Below are positions 8,895 through 17,980 of a stretch of DNA of 64,000 nucleotides, piece after piece. Numbering within the stretch: the first letter of the stretch is position 1; the number at the start of each line of letters is the position of its first letter. A program made the position numbers and the translations under genes. Under the pieces are notes generated by a model. That model worked only from the letters and a program-made list of their open reading frames with translations, was not told the DNA's origin and did not search any database. Origin of the DNA: an uncultured Clostridia bacterium (GTDB lineage: Bacteria; Bacillota; Clostridia; TANB77; CAG-508); contig CAKPCF010000005.1 in assembly GCA_934141445.1 (NCBI GenBank), forward strand, positions 1 through 64,000, given 5' to 3'.

Positions 8895-9866
8895 ATGAAA
8901 AACATAATGATTACAGGAGCTGCAGGTTTTATAGGAGCAAACTTTGCAGAATTAATGGTAAAAAAATATGAAGGTGAATATAATTTTATTATTTTTGATA
9001 AATTAACATATGCTGGAAATTTAGAGAATTTAAAGAATATTAAATATAAAATCACTTTTGTACAAGGAGATATTTGTGATTTTGAATTTGTTAAAGAAAC
9101 ATATAAAAAATATAATATTGATGCAGTTGTTCACTTTGCTGCAGAATCACATGTAGATAATAGTATTAAAACACCATTTATATTTACTCAAACTAATGTA
9201 TTAGGAACACATACTTTGTTAGAAGCAGCAAAACAAGTATGGGGAGAAGGTAGTGAAAACAGATTTGTTCATGTTTCAACAGATGAAGTATATGGTACTT
9301 TAGGAGAAGAAGGATATTTTACAGAAAAATCTCCAATCAAACCAAACAGTCCATATTCTGCTTCAAAAGCATCATCTGATTTAATTGCTTTAGCTTATTG
9401 TGAAACATATAAAATGAATGTTTGTGTAACTAATTGCTCAAATAACTATGGACCATACCAACATCATGAAAAACTAATACCACATATGATTTCATTAGCT
9501 TTAAAAGATGAGAAATTACCAGTATATGGTGAAGGATTAAACATTAGAGATTGGTTATATGTAGAAGATCATTGTGAAGCAATTGATTTAGTATTACATA
9601 ATGGTAAAAAAGGTGAAAGATACAATATTGGTGGACATAATGAAAAGAGAAATATTGAGATTGTTAAACTAATTTTAAAGAGATTAGACAAACCAGAATC
9701 TTTAATTTCTCATGTTGAAGATAGAAAAGGACATGATTATAGATATGCTATTGATCCTACAAAGATACATAATGAACTTGGTTGGCTTCCAAAAACAAAA
9801 TTTGAAGATGGAATTGTAAAAACAATTGATTGGTATTTAGCACATCCAGAATATTTAATGAAATAA
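8895..9866 (+). CDS. rfbB: dTDP-glucose 4,6-dehydratase
   Basis: About 323 residues, an extended short-chain dehydrogenase with bound NAD. Motifs: GAAGFIGANF (Rossmann), STDEVYG, and SPYSASKASSD containing the Tyr-x3-Lys active site, then CSNNYGPYQHHEKLIP typical of RmlB. An ATG at 8889 is also in frame, but AAGGA (8882-8886) is only 2 nt from it and 8 nt from 8895, so I prefer 8895. Last gene of the rhamnose operon. dTDP-L-rhamnose presumably feeds wall polysaccharide; no rhamnosyltransferase is adjacent. Confidence 0.95.
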   Translation: MKNIMITGAAGFIGANFAELMVKKYEGEYNFIIFDKLTYAGNLENLKNIKYKITFVQGDICDFEFVKETYKKYNIDAVVHFAAESHVDNSIKTPFIFTQTNVLGTHTLLEAAKQVWGEGSENRFVHVSTDEVYGTLGEEGYFTEKSPIKPNSPYSASKASSDLIALAYCETYKMNVCVTNCSNNYGPYQHHEKLIPHMISLALKDEKLPVYGEGLNIRDWLYVEDHCEAIDLVLHNGKKGERYNIGGHNEKRNIEIVKLILKRLDKPESLISHVEDRKGHDYRYAIDPTKIHNELGWLPKTKFEDGIVKTIDWYLAHPEYLMK

Positions 9867-9878
9867 AAATAAAAAATG

Positions 9879-9909
9879 ATACAGACTTTTAAAAGGTCTG
9901 TATTTTTTT
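9879..9909 (+). terminator. Intrinsic terminator after rfbB
   Basis: ATACAGAC (9879-9886) pairs with GTCTGTAT (9896-9903), with TTTT/AAAA continuing the stem inward and a T7 tail. Confidence 0.85.
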
Positions 9910-9950
9910 ATGCGACAGTTATTATGGAACTAAAAACTTTTGTAAAAAAC

Positions 9951-9979
9951 TTGAAAGTTTGTCAAAAATGATATATGAT
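9951..9979 (+). promoter_or_regulatory. Promoter of the solute-binding protein gene
   Basis: TTGAAA at 9951-9956 and TATGAT at 9974-9979 with a 17-bp spacer, 32 nt before the TTG start of the next gene. Confidence 0.7.
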
Positions 9980-10010
9980 GTGAAAGGATAATAAGAAGGG
10001 AAAAAGAAAG

Positions 10011-11606
10011 TTGGAGAGAAGTTTTTTTAAATACATATTTGTAATAGTTGTTATTGCAATTGTTGCATATACTGGTTATAAAATAGTAAAAGATGATGAA
10101 AATAAGGATGAAAATAATAATTTGGATCAGACATCAACAGTAAGTACAATTCAAAAAGATTTGCGTTTAGCAATTGCCGAAATGGACACTTTGAATCCAA
10201 TAATTAGTCAAAATAGAAATGTACAAGAGATTACAAAAATTATTTTTGAACCATTAGTAACTTTGAATGAAAATTATAAAAAAGAATATAAATTAGCAAC
10301 AGAAATTGCGAAACAAGACGACACAACATATTTAATAAAATTAAGGCAGGGAGTTACATGGCATGATGGTACTGCGTTTACAGCAAATGATGTAAGATTT
10401 ACAGTAGATAATATAAAAAACGGAGAGAATAATTCAATATATTCAGAAAATTTAAAATATTTAACAACACTTGAAGTAATTGATGATTATACTTTAAAAA
10501 TGTCATTATCTCAGGAAGTGCCATTTTTTGAATATTATTTAACATTTCCAATTGTTAGTCAAAAGTATTATGAAGGAACTGACATAAAAAATACTGATAA
10601 AAATATAGCTCCAATTGGTACAGGGTTGTATAAAATTACATCAGTAAATGCAAATGTAATTACTCTAACTAAAAATACATCTTATTGGAATAAGGAAGTT
10701 AGTCCAATGGCTGAAGAAGTAATTGTTACTAATTATCAAACAATGGGTGAAGTATATAATAGCTTTAAAAGTGGTGATATTGATATAGTTACAGTTACTG
10801 CAAATAACGTAGAAGACTATATAGGTACAATTGGATATAATAAAATTGAGTATAAATCACGTAATTATGATTTTCTTTCATTTAATACAAATTCTGATAT
10901 TTTTTCAGATAAATCTGTTAGACAAGCTATAAGTAAATGTATAGATAAAGAAAATTTAATTGCTACTTGTTTAGGAAGTGGATATACTGTTTCAAATTTT
11001 AGCTTAGATATGGGAAATTGGCTTTATACTAAAGACTTAAATGTTCAAACTAATACAGAAGAAGCAAAATCAATTTTGGAAGCAAGTGGTTGGTCTTATA
11101 AAAATAATATATGGCAAAAGAAAGAAGATGGACAGACTAAAACTTTAGAATTTACATTAACTGTTAAAAAAGATGATGATAGTAGAGTAAAAGTAGCTAA
11201 TAATATAGCAGAACAACTTGCAAGTTTTGGAATTAAAGTTGATGTGAAAGAGGTTTCATCAGAAAATTATTATAATTCACTTTCAAATAAAAACTATGAG
11301 TGTATTTTAACTGGCATAGTAAGTGGATATTCACCAAATGTAGAAACTTTTTTTGGTGATGGAAATATTGCAAATTATAATAATGATGAAGTTAAAAATA
11401 TTTTAAATATTGTAAAAAATACACAAGATGAAATGGAAATGTATAACCAATATTCAAGATTATTTGATATATATTTAGATGATGTACCATACATTGGTTT
11501 ATATAGAAATACAGAAACAATAATATGTAATCAAGGCTTGGTAGGTAATATAACTCCTAATAAATTTAACATATACTATAATATTGAAAAATGGTACAGA
11601 CAATAA
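10011..11606 (+). CDS. ABC transporter substrate-binding protein, family 5 (oligopeptide type)
   Basis: A 531-residue SBP_bac_5 protein. LRLAIAEMDTLNPI, the KLRQGVTWHDGTAFTANDV signature at about residues 108-128, and the FSDKSVRQAISKCIDKENLI segment are characteristic of DppA/OppA proteins. The N-terminus is a membrane helix (residues 7-25) with no lipobox Cys, so it looks anchored rather than lipidated. The start is TTG with AAGGG 10 nt upstream. No permease or ATPase genes adjoin it, so it is an orphan that may pair with a distant transporter. Its own promoter and recA's separate it from neighbours. Confidence 0.88.
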   Translation: MERSFFKYIFVIVVIAIVAYTGYKIVKDDENKDENNNLDQTSTVSTIQKDLRLAIAEMDTLNPIISQNRNVQEITKIIFEPLVTLNENYKKEYKLATEIAKQDDTTYLIKLRQGVTWHDGTAFTANDVRFTVDNIKNGENNSIYSENLKYLTTLEVIDDYTLKMSLSQEVPFFEYYLTFPIVSQKYYEGTDIKNTDKNIAPIGTGLYKITSVNANVITLTKNTSYWNKEVSPMAEEVIVTNYQTMGEVYNSFKSGDIDIVTVTANNVEDYIGTIGYNKIEYKSRNYDFLSFNTNSDIFSDKSVRQAISKCIDKENLIATCLGSGYTVSNFSLDMGNWLYTKDLNVQTNTEEAKSILEASGWSYKNNIWQKKEDGQTKTLEFTLTVKKDDDSRVKVANNIAEQLASFGIKVDVKEVSSENYYNSLSNKNYECILTGIVSGYSPNVETFFGDGNIANYNNDEVKNILNIVKNTQDEMEMYNQYSRLFDIYLDDVPYIGLYRNTETIICNQGLVGNITPNKFNIYYNIEKWYRQ

Positions 11607-11623
11607 AATTTATAAAAAATAAC

Positions 11624-11651
11624 TTGACAAAAATAAAATAACATATATAAT
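11624..11651 (+). promoter_or_regulatory. Promoter of recA
   Basis: TTGACA at 11624-11629 and TATAAT at 11646-11651, 16-bp spacer, about 50 nt before recA. I did not see a clear LexA (GAAC-N4-GTTC type) box over it. Confidence 0.8.
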
Positions 11652-11701
11652 ATAGACAAACAAAAGTTTTACAAACATATTTTTGAAAAGGAGACAAAAA
11701 A

Positions 11702-12763
11702 ATGGGTGATAGTTCAGAAAAAAGAAAAGCATTAGATGCAGCAATGAGTCAAATTGAAAAGCAATTTGGTAAAGGCTCTGTTATGAAATTAGGTGAATTT
11801 ACATCAATGAATGTAGAAGCAATTTCAACAGGAGCTTTGAATTTAGATATAGCTTTAGGAATTGGTGGAATTCCTAAGGGAAGAATTATAGAAATATTTG
11901 GTCCAGAATCTTCTGGAAAAACAACTTTAGCATTACATGCAGTTGCAGAAGCTCAAAAAGCTGGTGGAGAAGCAGCTTTTATAGATGCTGAACATGCATT
12001 AGACCCTGCTTATGCTAAAAAGATAGGTGTTGATATAGATAATCTTATTGTATCTCAACCAGATACAGGAGAACAAGCATTAGAAATTGCAGAAGCTCTT
12101 ATTAGAAGTGGTGCAATTGATATTATAGTAGTAGATTCTGTTGCAGCTTTAGTTCCAAAAGCTGAAATAGATGGAGATATGGGAGATTCTCATATTGGTT
12201 TACAAGCAAGGCTTATGTCACAAGCATTAAGAAAACTTGCTGGTGCTATAAATAAAACTAATGCTATAATTATTTTCATTAACCAATTAAGAGAAAAAGT
12301 TGGAATAATGTTTGGAAATCCTGAAACAACTCCTGGTGGTAGAGCTCTAAAGTTTTATTCTTCAGTTAGAATGGATATAAGAAAAATAGAAAATATTAAA
12401 CAAGATGGAGAAGTTATTGGAAGTAGAACAAGAGTAAAAATAGTAAAAAATAAAGTAGCTCCACCTTTTAGAGAAGCTGAATTTGATATAATTTATGGAA
12501 AAGGTATATCAAAAGAAGGAAGTTTATTAGATTTAGCAGTAGATTTAGATATTATAGAAAAGAGTGGTTCTTGGTTTAGCTATGGTGGCGAAAAAATAGG
12601 TCAAGGTAGAGAAAACGCTAAAAAATATATTGTAGAACACCCTAAAATGGCAGAAGAAGTTGAAAAGAAAGTTAGAGATAATTTCTCAAAAGCTTTCGAA
12701 AATGCTTTAGTAGATGGTGAAACACCTGATGCTGAAGAAGATGAAGAACCATTAGATGAGTAA
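11702..12763 (+). CDS. recA: Recombinase RecA
   Basis: A 353-residue strand-exchange ATPase for homologous recombination and SOS induction. Motifs: Walker A GPESSGKTT near residue 66, the MAW-type EAHALDP region, VVDSVAALVP (Walker B), FINQLREKVG, and the C-terminal acidic tail EEDEEPLDE. Length is normal. AAAGGAG precedes the ATG. recX follows 7 nt downstream, the usual regulator pairing. Confidence 0.99.
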   Translation: MGDSSEKRKALDAAMSQIEKQFGKGSVMKLGEFTSMNVEAISTGALNLDIALGIGGIPKGRIIEIFGPESSGKTTLALHAVAEAQKAGGEAAFIDAEHALDPAYAKKIGVDIDNLIVSQPDTGEQALEIAEALIRSGAIDIIVVDSVAALVPKAEIDGDMGDSHIGLQARLMSQALRKLAGAINKTNAIIIFINQLREKVGIMFGNPETTPGGRALKFYSSVRMDIRKIENIKQDGEVIGSRTRVKIVKNKVAPPFREAEFDIIYGKGISKEGSLLDLAVDLDIIEKSGSWFSYGGEKIGQGRENAKKYIVEHPKMAEEVEKKVRDNFSKAFENALVDGETPDAEEDEEPLDE

Positions 12764-12770
12764 TTGAAAT

Positions 12771-13292
12771 ATGAAAGAATTTAATTTAGAAAATTTGAAA
12801 AAAACTGATAAGATTGTAGATTTTGAGCAATTAAAACAAATGGATAGTTTAAAAACTAAAGTTCTTAAATATGTTTTATATAAAAAAAGGACAGAGAGTG
12901 AAATCAGAGAAAAATTTTCAGAAGAAGATGAAAATTTACTAGATGATGTTATTGAAAACTTAAGAGAACAAAATTATATAAATGATGAAGCTTATATAGA
13001 AAAAAGTATTCAAGAATACATTGCTTTGAAAAATCTATCAATAAAAGAAGTTTCTTATAAATTATTGCAAAAAGGAATAAAAAAATCACTTGTAGATGAT
13101 TATATATATAAGCATAAAGAAAGTATGCTTGAATATGAAATACAATCAGCAATGAATATTTTAAGAAAAAAAATATCTAAAATGGAAATGGAAGATGCAA
13201 AAAATTACTTGTATAAAAAAGGCTATATGAGTGAAAGTATCAATATTGCGATAGATGAATTAGAAGATGAAGGAAACCAAAATAATGAATAG
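12771..13292 (+). CDS. recX: Regulatory protein RecX
   Basis: A 173-residue, largely helical, charged protein with the three-helix repeats of RecX (YKKRTESEIREKF, LREQNYINDEAYIEK, YKLLQKGIKKSLVDDYI). RecX caps and inhibits RecA filaments. It begins 7 nt after recA with no good Shine-Dalgarno sequence, so translation is probably coupled to recA. Its end overlaps scpA. Confidence 0.88.
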   Translation: MKEFNLENLKKTDKIVDFEQLKQMDSLKTKVLKYVLYKKRTESEIREKFSEEDENLLDDVIENLREQNYINDEAYIEKSIQEYIALKNLSIKEVSYKLLQKGIKKSLVDDYIYKHKESMLEYEIQSAMNILRKKISKMEMEDAKNYLYKKGYMSESINIAIDELEDEGNQNNE

Positions 13293-14055
13293 TAATGTAC
13301 TTAACTTAGAAACAAATAAATATGAATTGCAATTGGATAATTTTGAAGGTCCATTAGATTTATTATGCTATCTAATAGAAAAAAATAAAATGGACATATA
13401 TAAAGTTAAGATTAGTGATATTGCAGAACAATATATAAATTATCTACAAGAGCAAGAAAAACTAAATCTAGATATTGCAAGTGAGTTTTTAGTGATGGCT
13501 TCTACATTGATTTTAATAAAATCAAAAGGCTTGCTTCCAAAGGAAACAGAAGATGAAGCAGAACTTACAGAGGAAGAATTATTAAGAAGAATAATAGAGT
13601 ATAAAAAATACAAAGAAATTAGCAAAAAATTTAAAGAAAATATCAATGAATTTTCTAAAAGATTTTATAAATTACCAGATAATATTGAACTTCCAAAACA
13701 AATTATAGAAAAAAAATACTATATAGATGATATAGTTTCTGCTTATACAGAACTTGTAAAAAAGAATGAAGAGAAGAAAAATGAGAATGCAAAAAATATA
13801 GAAAAAATAGCTATACATGATACATATACAGTTGCTGATAAGGTAAAAGAAATTTTTAGAGAGCTAGTTAATAGGCCTAAGTTTGTTTTTGGAAAATTAT
13901 TCAAATTAGGTGAGAAACCAAAGGCAGAAGTTGTAACAGCATTTTCTGGAGTTTTAGAATTAAGCAGAAGGAATAAAATCAATGCTGAACAAACAGAATT
14001 GTTTGGAGACATAGTTATTTCTAAAATTCAAAAAAATTCTAATGATGAGATGTAA
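13285..14055 (+). CDS. scpA: Segregation and condensation protein A
   Basis: A 256-residue kleisin subunit of the SMC-ScpAB condensin, which bridges SMC heads during chromosome segregation. YELQLDNFEGPLDLLCYLIEK is the ScpA N-terminal signature, with the C-terminal winged-helix region ending ELFGDIVI. An in-frame ATG at 13267 exists, but AAGGA (13270-13274) lies 10 nt before 13285, which I prefer; this gives an 8-nt overlap with recX. The usual partner scpB does not follow: a terminator and then DUF2953 do. Confidence 0.93.
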   Translation: MNSNVLNLETNKYELQLDNFEGPLDLLCYLIEKNKMDIYKVKISDIAEQYINYLQEQEKLNLDIASEFLVMASTLILIKSKGLLPKETEDEAELTEEELLRRIIEYKKYKEISKKFKENINEFSKRFYKLPDNIELPKQIIEKKYYIDDIVSAYTELVKKNEEKKNENAKNIEKIAIHDTYTVADKVKEIFRELVNRPKFVFGKLFKLGEKPKAEVVTAFSGVLELSRRNKINAEQTELFGDIVISKIQKNSNDEM

Positions 14056-14115
14056 TTTTTTAGTAATAAATATTTTATAAATTTTAAACTAATAAAACGA
14101 GAAAAAATATATAGT

Positions 14116-14150
14116 AAAAGTCGTCCTGTTAATCTGATTGGACGACTTTT
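14116..14150 (+). terminator. Intrinsic terminator after scpA
   Basis: An 11-bp perfect stem AAAAGTCGTCC (14116-14126) / GGACGACTTTT (14140-14150) with a 13-nt loop. Confidence 0.85.
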
Positions 14151-14200
14151 ATACATAATTTTAAAGTCTATGGAAAAAATAACCATAAAGAGGGAATAAA

Positions 14201-14953
14201 ATGGTTGTTTTGTTATGTATTCTGATAACTTTGATAATAATTTCATTTGTTTTACTACTCATTTTTACAACTAAAGTAAGAATTGAAATAGTAGACTTTT
14301 CAATAAAAAGCGATAGATTATTTGATATAAATTTTATAAAAAAATTTGTAGATGAATTAGCAAGTAAGGAAAATTTAACTAGAAAAGAAATTGCAAATAA
14401 TTTTTTAGAGTATTTTTTTATTATAAAATATAACATTAAGTGTAGTATCTATTTATTAAATAAAATAAGGATTTTTTCTATAACGTTTAATGAATCAACA
14501 GTCAAGATTTTTAATAAAAGTATTTCAAAACAAAAATTTTTAAATAGTAAAATTATAAGAAAAATAGAGAGTGAAAATAAAATTATTGAACAAAAAATTA
14601 CTTTAAAAAATGTTACAGAGTTATTGCCAAAGATAAAGAAAGTTAGTTTATATATTGAAATAGGAACTACTAGCATAATCTTATCAACTTATTTAAGTAT
14701 GCTTTTAAATGCTTTCGCAATATTAGTTTTTTCTAAGCTTGCTGAAGAAAATAGACAAGATGATATAAAAAATTGGAAATATTTTATTTCACAATTAGTA
14801 ATGATGCAAAATTGTATAAACTTAATATTTTCGTGCATAGTTGAATGGAATTTTGCACATATTATTCACATAGTAAAATTATTGAAAAATGGGAGAGTGA
14901 ATGAGAGTGGAAAATCATCCAATAGAAAGTCTAATGAAAAGTGCTATGGATAG
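14201..14953 (+). CDS. DUF2953 membrane protein
   Basis: A 250-residue protein with an N-terminal membrane helix (residues 2-24), the fragment FTTKVRIEIVDFSIKS, and a second hydrophobic region near residues 160-180 (TTSIILSTYLSMLLNAFAIL). DUF2953 genes sit beside ytfJ in many spore formers, as here, where the reading frames overlap by 53 nt. The overlap implies translational coupling and a sporulation-linked role, not proven. Confidence 0.72.
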   Translation: MVVLLCILITLIIISFVLLLIFTTKVRIEIVDFSIKSDRLFDINFIKKFVDELASKENLTRKEIANNFLEYFFIIKYNIKCSIYLLNKIRIFSITFNESTVKIFNKSISKQKFLNSKIIRKIESENKIIEQKITLKNVTELLPKIKKVSLYIEIGTTSIILSTYLSMLLNAFAILVFSKLAEENRQDDIKNWKYFISQLVMMQNCINLIFSCIVEWNFAHIIHIVKLLKNGRVNESGKSSNRKSNEKCYG

Positions 14954-15482
14954 TATTCAAAACATGGTTGATGTGAATACTATAATAGGAGAGCCAATTG
15001 AAACTTCAAACAATATGGTAATTATACCTATATCTAAAGTATGTTTTGGATTTGCAGCAGGTGGAAGTGAATTTAGAGGTGAAACTGTTAATGAATACAA
15101 AAAAAGAGAAAAGGAAGAAGAAATACAATATAAATTACCTTTTGGTGGAGGTAGTGGAGCAGCAGTTAGTATAACACCAGTTGCTTTTGTTGTAATCACA
15201 CAAGATTCTATAAAACTTATGCCAGTAGAACATTCATCAACAATAGATAAACTTTTAGACTATGTACCAGATTTTATGGAAAAAGCAAATATAATTGCTA
15301 ACAAAACAATTGACAATAAAAAAGAAAATAAGAAAAATGAAGATAGAAAAAAAGAAAATGAAGAAAGTAATTTAAAAATTCGTAAGCCTAAGATGGATAA
15401 GAGAGTTAGAGAAACTCCAAAGAGTGTTGAAATCGAATATGATGAAACTAACAAAGCAGAAGAGTATTTAGAAGATGAGTAG
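14901..15482 (+). CDS. ytfJ: GerW/YtfJ family sporulation protein
   Basis: A 193-residue protein. The core is the family signature: HPIESLMKSAMDSIQNM, VDVNTIIGEPIE, IPISKVCFGFAAGGSEF, LPFGGGSGAAVSITPVAFVV and MPVEHSSTIDKLLDYVP. B. subtilis YtfJ (GerW) is a spore protein needed for normal germination. The last ~70 residues are a Lys/Glu-rich tail not typical of the core. The ATG at 14901 follows GGGAG and overlaps DUF2953. Confidence 0.9.
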   Translation: MRVENHPIESLMKSAMDSIQNMVDVNTIIGEPIETSNNMVIIPISKVCFGFAAGGSEFRGETVNEYKKREKEEEIQYKLPFGGGSGAAVSITPVAFVVITQDSIKLMPVEHSSTIDKLLDYVPDFMEKANIIANKTIDNKKENKKNEDRKKENEESNLKIRKPKMDKRVRETPKSVEIEYDETNKAEEYLEDE

Positions 15483-15547
15483 ATGAAACAATAAAATATA
15501 GAATTTTTAGTAAAATTTCACAAAAAGTAAAAAAAGCCTGTAACGCA

Positions 15548-15576
15548 TTGTAAATGTGCTACAAATATAATATAAT
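15548..15576 (+). promoter_or_regulatory. Promoter of recG
   Basis: TTGTAA at 15548-15553 and TATAAT at 15571-15576, 17-bp spacer, 32 nt before the recG start. Confidence 0.7.
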
Positions 15577-15608
15577 TGCAACATAAATAAAAATATAAGG
15601 ATAATAAT

Positions 15609-17657
15609 ATGGTAAATTTAGATAAAGAAATACAATTTATAAAAGGAGTAGGACCCAATAGAGCAAAGGCTTTAAATAAATTAGGAATATATACACTTGG
15701 AGATGTAATTACTTATTTTCCAAGAGAACATGAAGACAGAGGACAAGCTAAAAAAATAAGTGAACTTGTAAATGGCGAAGAAGCTTTGATTTCAGCTTAC
15801 CCAGTTGGAAGACTAAATGAAATAAAAATTAGAAAAAATCTTACATTATGCAAATTACATGTTAGAGATGAAAGTGGAGGTTGCGAAATTGTTTGGTATA
15901 ATCAAAGTTATTTAAAAAACTTTTTTAAACCAAATGAAAGATATAAATTTTATGGAAAAGTAAAAGTGGGATATGGCAAATATGAAATGCAATCTCCAGT
16001 ATATGAATTGGCAAGTAGCAATAAAAATACAGGTAAAATCATTCCTATTTATCCACTAACATATAGCATAACACAGAATGCAATTAGAAAGATAATAGAA
16101 AATGCATTGCAAGAGGTTGATGACAAATTAGATGAAACAATGCCTAAATATTTAATAGAGAAATATCATTTTTATGATATAAATACCGCAATAAAGCAAA
16201 TACACTTTCCAGATAACTTTGAAACATTTAAATTTGCGAGAAACAGATTAGTTTTTGAAGAATTACTTTCAATGCAACTTGCTTTATTAAGTTTGAAAAA
16301 TAAATATGAAGTCAAGAAAAAAGGAATTAGTTTTTCAAAAGAAGTAAAAATGTCTGATGTAATTGATACATTGCCATTTAAATTAACAAAAGCACAATTA
16401 AGAGTTTTAGAAGAAATAGATAAAGACATGGAATCTGAGACACCAATGAATAGATTACTTCAAGGAGATGTTGGCTCTGGAAAAACAGTTATAGCACTAA
16501 TTTCTGCATATAAAGCTGTGAAATGTGGATATCAAGCTACTATAATGGCTCCTACAGCTATTTTGGCAACACAGCATTTAGAAAGCTTTAATGAAATATT
16601 AAAAAATACAGGAATAAAATGCGAGGTATTGATTAGTGGAATTACAAAGAAGAAAAAAGAAGATATATTAGAAAGATTAGCAAATGGCGAGATAGATATA
16701 CTAATAGGAACACATGCAATTTTAGAAGAAAATGTAGTTTTTAAGAATTTAGGATTAGTTGTAACAGATGAGCAACATAGATTTGGAGTAAGACAGAGAA
16801 GCATTATTGCACAGAAAGGAGAAAATCCGGATGTTCTTGTAATGACTGCTACTCCTATTCCAAGAACTTTGGCTTTAATTCTATATGGCGATTTGGACAT
16901 TTCCATAATTGATGAATTGCCACCAAATAGAAAGAAAATAGAAACTTATGCAGTAAAAAAAGGCATGGAAGTTAGAGTTAACAATTTTATAGAACAAAAT
17001 ATTCAACAAGGTAGACAATGTTACATAGTCTGTCCACTTGTAGAAGAAAATGAAGAGATAAATGCAGTTTCTGTAATGGAATTAGTAGAGCATTATCAAA
17101 AAGAAGTATTTCCAAATTTTAGAGTTACATATTTACATGGAAAAATGAGACCAAAAGAAAAAGATGCTATTATGGAAGAATTTAAAAATGGTAATATTGA
17201 TATTCTTATTTCAACAACAGTTATAGAAGTTGGAGTAAATGTTCCAAATGCAAATATAATGCTTATAGAAAATGCAGAAAGATTTGGTTTAGCACAATTA
17301 CATCAGCTTAGAGGAAGAGTTGGAAGAGGAGAATATCAGTCATATTGTATACTAAAATATGAAGGAAATTCAAAAATTATTCAAGAGAGAATGAAAGTAA
17401 TTTCTAGTACGAATGATGGTTTTGTAATTTCAGAAAAAGATTTAGAGTTAAGAGGGTCAGGAGAGTTCTTTGGAACTAGACAGCATGGTATACCAGAATT
17501 TAAAATAGCTAATTTATTTGAAGATATGGAAACTTTAAAAATGGTTCAATCAGTTGCTATGCAAATAATAAGTAAAGACCCATTATTGGAAAGTGAAGAA
17601 AATAAAATTTTGAAAAAAATGGTTGATGAAAAATTTAAAGATAGAATTGAAATATAA
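15609..17657 (+). CDS. recG: ATP-dependent DNA helicase RecG
   Basis: A 682-residue branch-migration helicase that remodels stalled forks and Holliday junctions. An N-terminal wedge/OB region (residues ~1-230) is followed by SF2 motifs: Walker A GDVGSGKT at about 285, MAPTAILATQH, DEQHRFGVRQR (DExH-like), TATPIPRTLAL, and motif VI HQLRGRVGRGEYQSYC. Full length. AAGGA precedes the ATG. Confidence 0.98.
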   Translation: MVNLDKEIQFIKGVGPNRAKALNKLGIYTLGDVITYFPREHEDRGQAKKISELVNGEEALISAYPVGRLNEIKIRKNLTLCKLHVRDESGGCEIVWYNQSYLKNFFKPNERYKFYGKVKVGYGKYEMQSPVYELASSNKNTGKIIPIYPLTYSITQNAIRKIIENALQEVDDKLDETMPKYLIEKYHFYDINTAIKQIHFPDNFETFKFARNRLVFEELLSMQLALLSLKNKYEVKKKGISFSKEVKMSDVIDTLPFKLTKAQLRVLEEIDKDMESETPMNRLLQGDVGSGKTVIALISAYKAVKCGYQATIMAPTAILATQHLESFNEILKNTGIKCEVLISGITKKKKEDILERLANGEIDILIGTHAILEENVVFKNLGLVVTDEQHRFGVRQRSIIAQKGENPDVLVMTATPIPRTLALILYGDLDISIIDELPPNRKKIETYAVKKGMEVRVNNFIEQNIQQGRQCYIVCPLVEENEEINAVSVMELVEHYQKEVFPNFRVTYLHGKMRPKEKDAIMEEFKNGNIDILISTTVIEVGVNVPNANIMLIENAERFGLAQLHQLRGRVGRGEYQSYCILKYEGNSKIIQERMKVISSTNDGFVISEKDLELRGSGEFFGTRQHGIPEFKIANLFEDMETLKMVQSVAMQIISKDPLLESEENKILKKMVDEKFKDRIEI

Positions 17658-17679
17658 TGTAAAAGACAAAGCAATTTCA

Positions 17680-17708
17680 TTGACAAACAATATAAAAGAT
17701 AATAAAAT
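17680..17708 (+). promoter_or_regulatory. Promoter upstream of the small membrane protein
   Basis: TTGACA at 17680-17685 and TAAAAT at 17703-17708, 17-bp spacer, 35 nt before the start. Confidence 0.65.
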
Positions 17709-17743
17709 ATAACTACTAAATTAGATAAACAGAGGAAGTTGAA

Positions 17744-17932
17744 ATGAGAATTTTTTTACTATTTATTGGAACAATATCTGCAATGCTTGGTGTGAAATTT
17801 ATATATGATGCAAGACCTATTGTAAAAGAGCTTTTTAGTTTTGGAGATAAAAATGATGCAACTTTAGGATTAAAGATATTTGGATTTTTACTAGTAATGT
17901 TAGGTGGATTTCTAATATATTATAATTTTTAG
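17744..17932 (+). CDS. Small two-helix membrane protein, unknown
   Basis: A 62-residue protein: a hydrophobic helix (residues 3-20), YDARPIVKELFSFGDKNDAT as a polar link, and a second helix (44-60). GAGGAAG lies 8-10 nt before the ATG and a promoter precedes it, so it is probably real. No family recognised. Confidence 0.65.
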   Translation: MRIFLLFIGTISAMLGVKFIYDARPIVKELFSFGDKNDATLGLKIFGFLLVMLGGFLIYYNF

Positions 17933-17980
17933 CATCAAAAATATAAACATAAATATATAAACAAATGAAGGAGATATAAT

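Noticed and set aside
11602..11701. LexA/SOS box over the recA promoter
   Set aside because: No GAAC-N4-GTTC type palindrome is visible in this spacer, so SOS control here cannot be supported from sequence.
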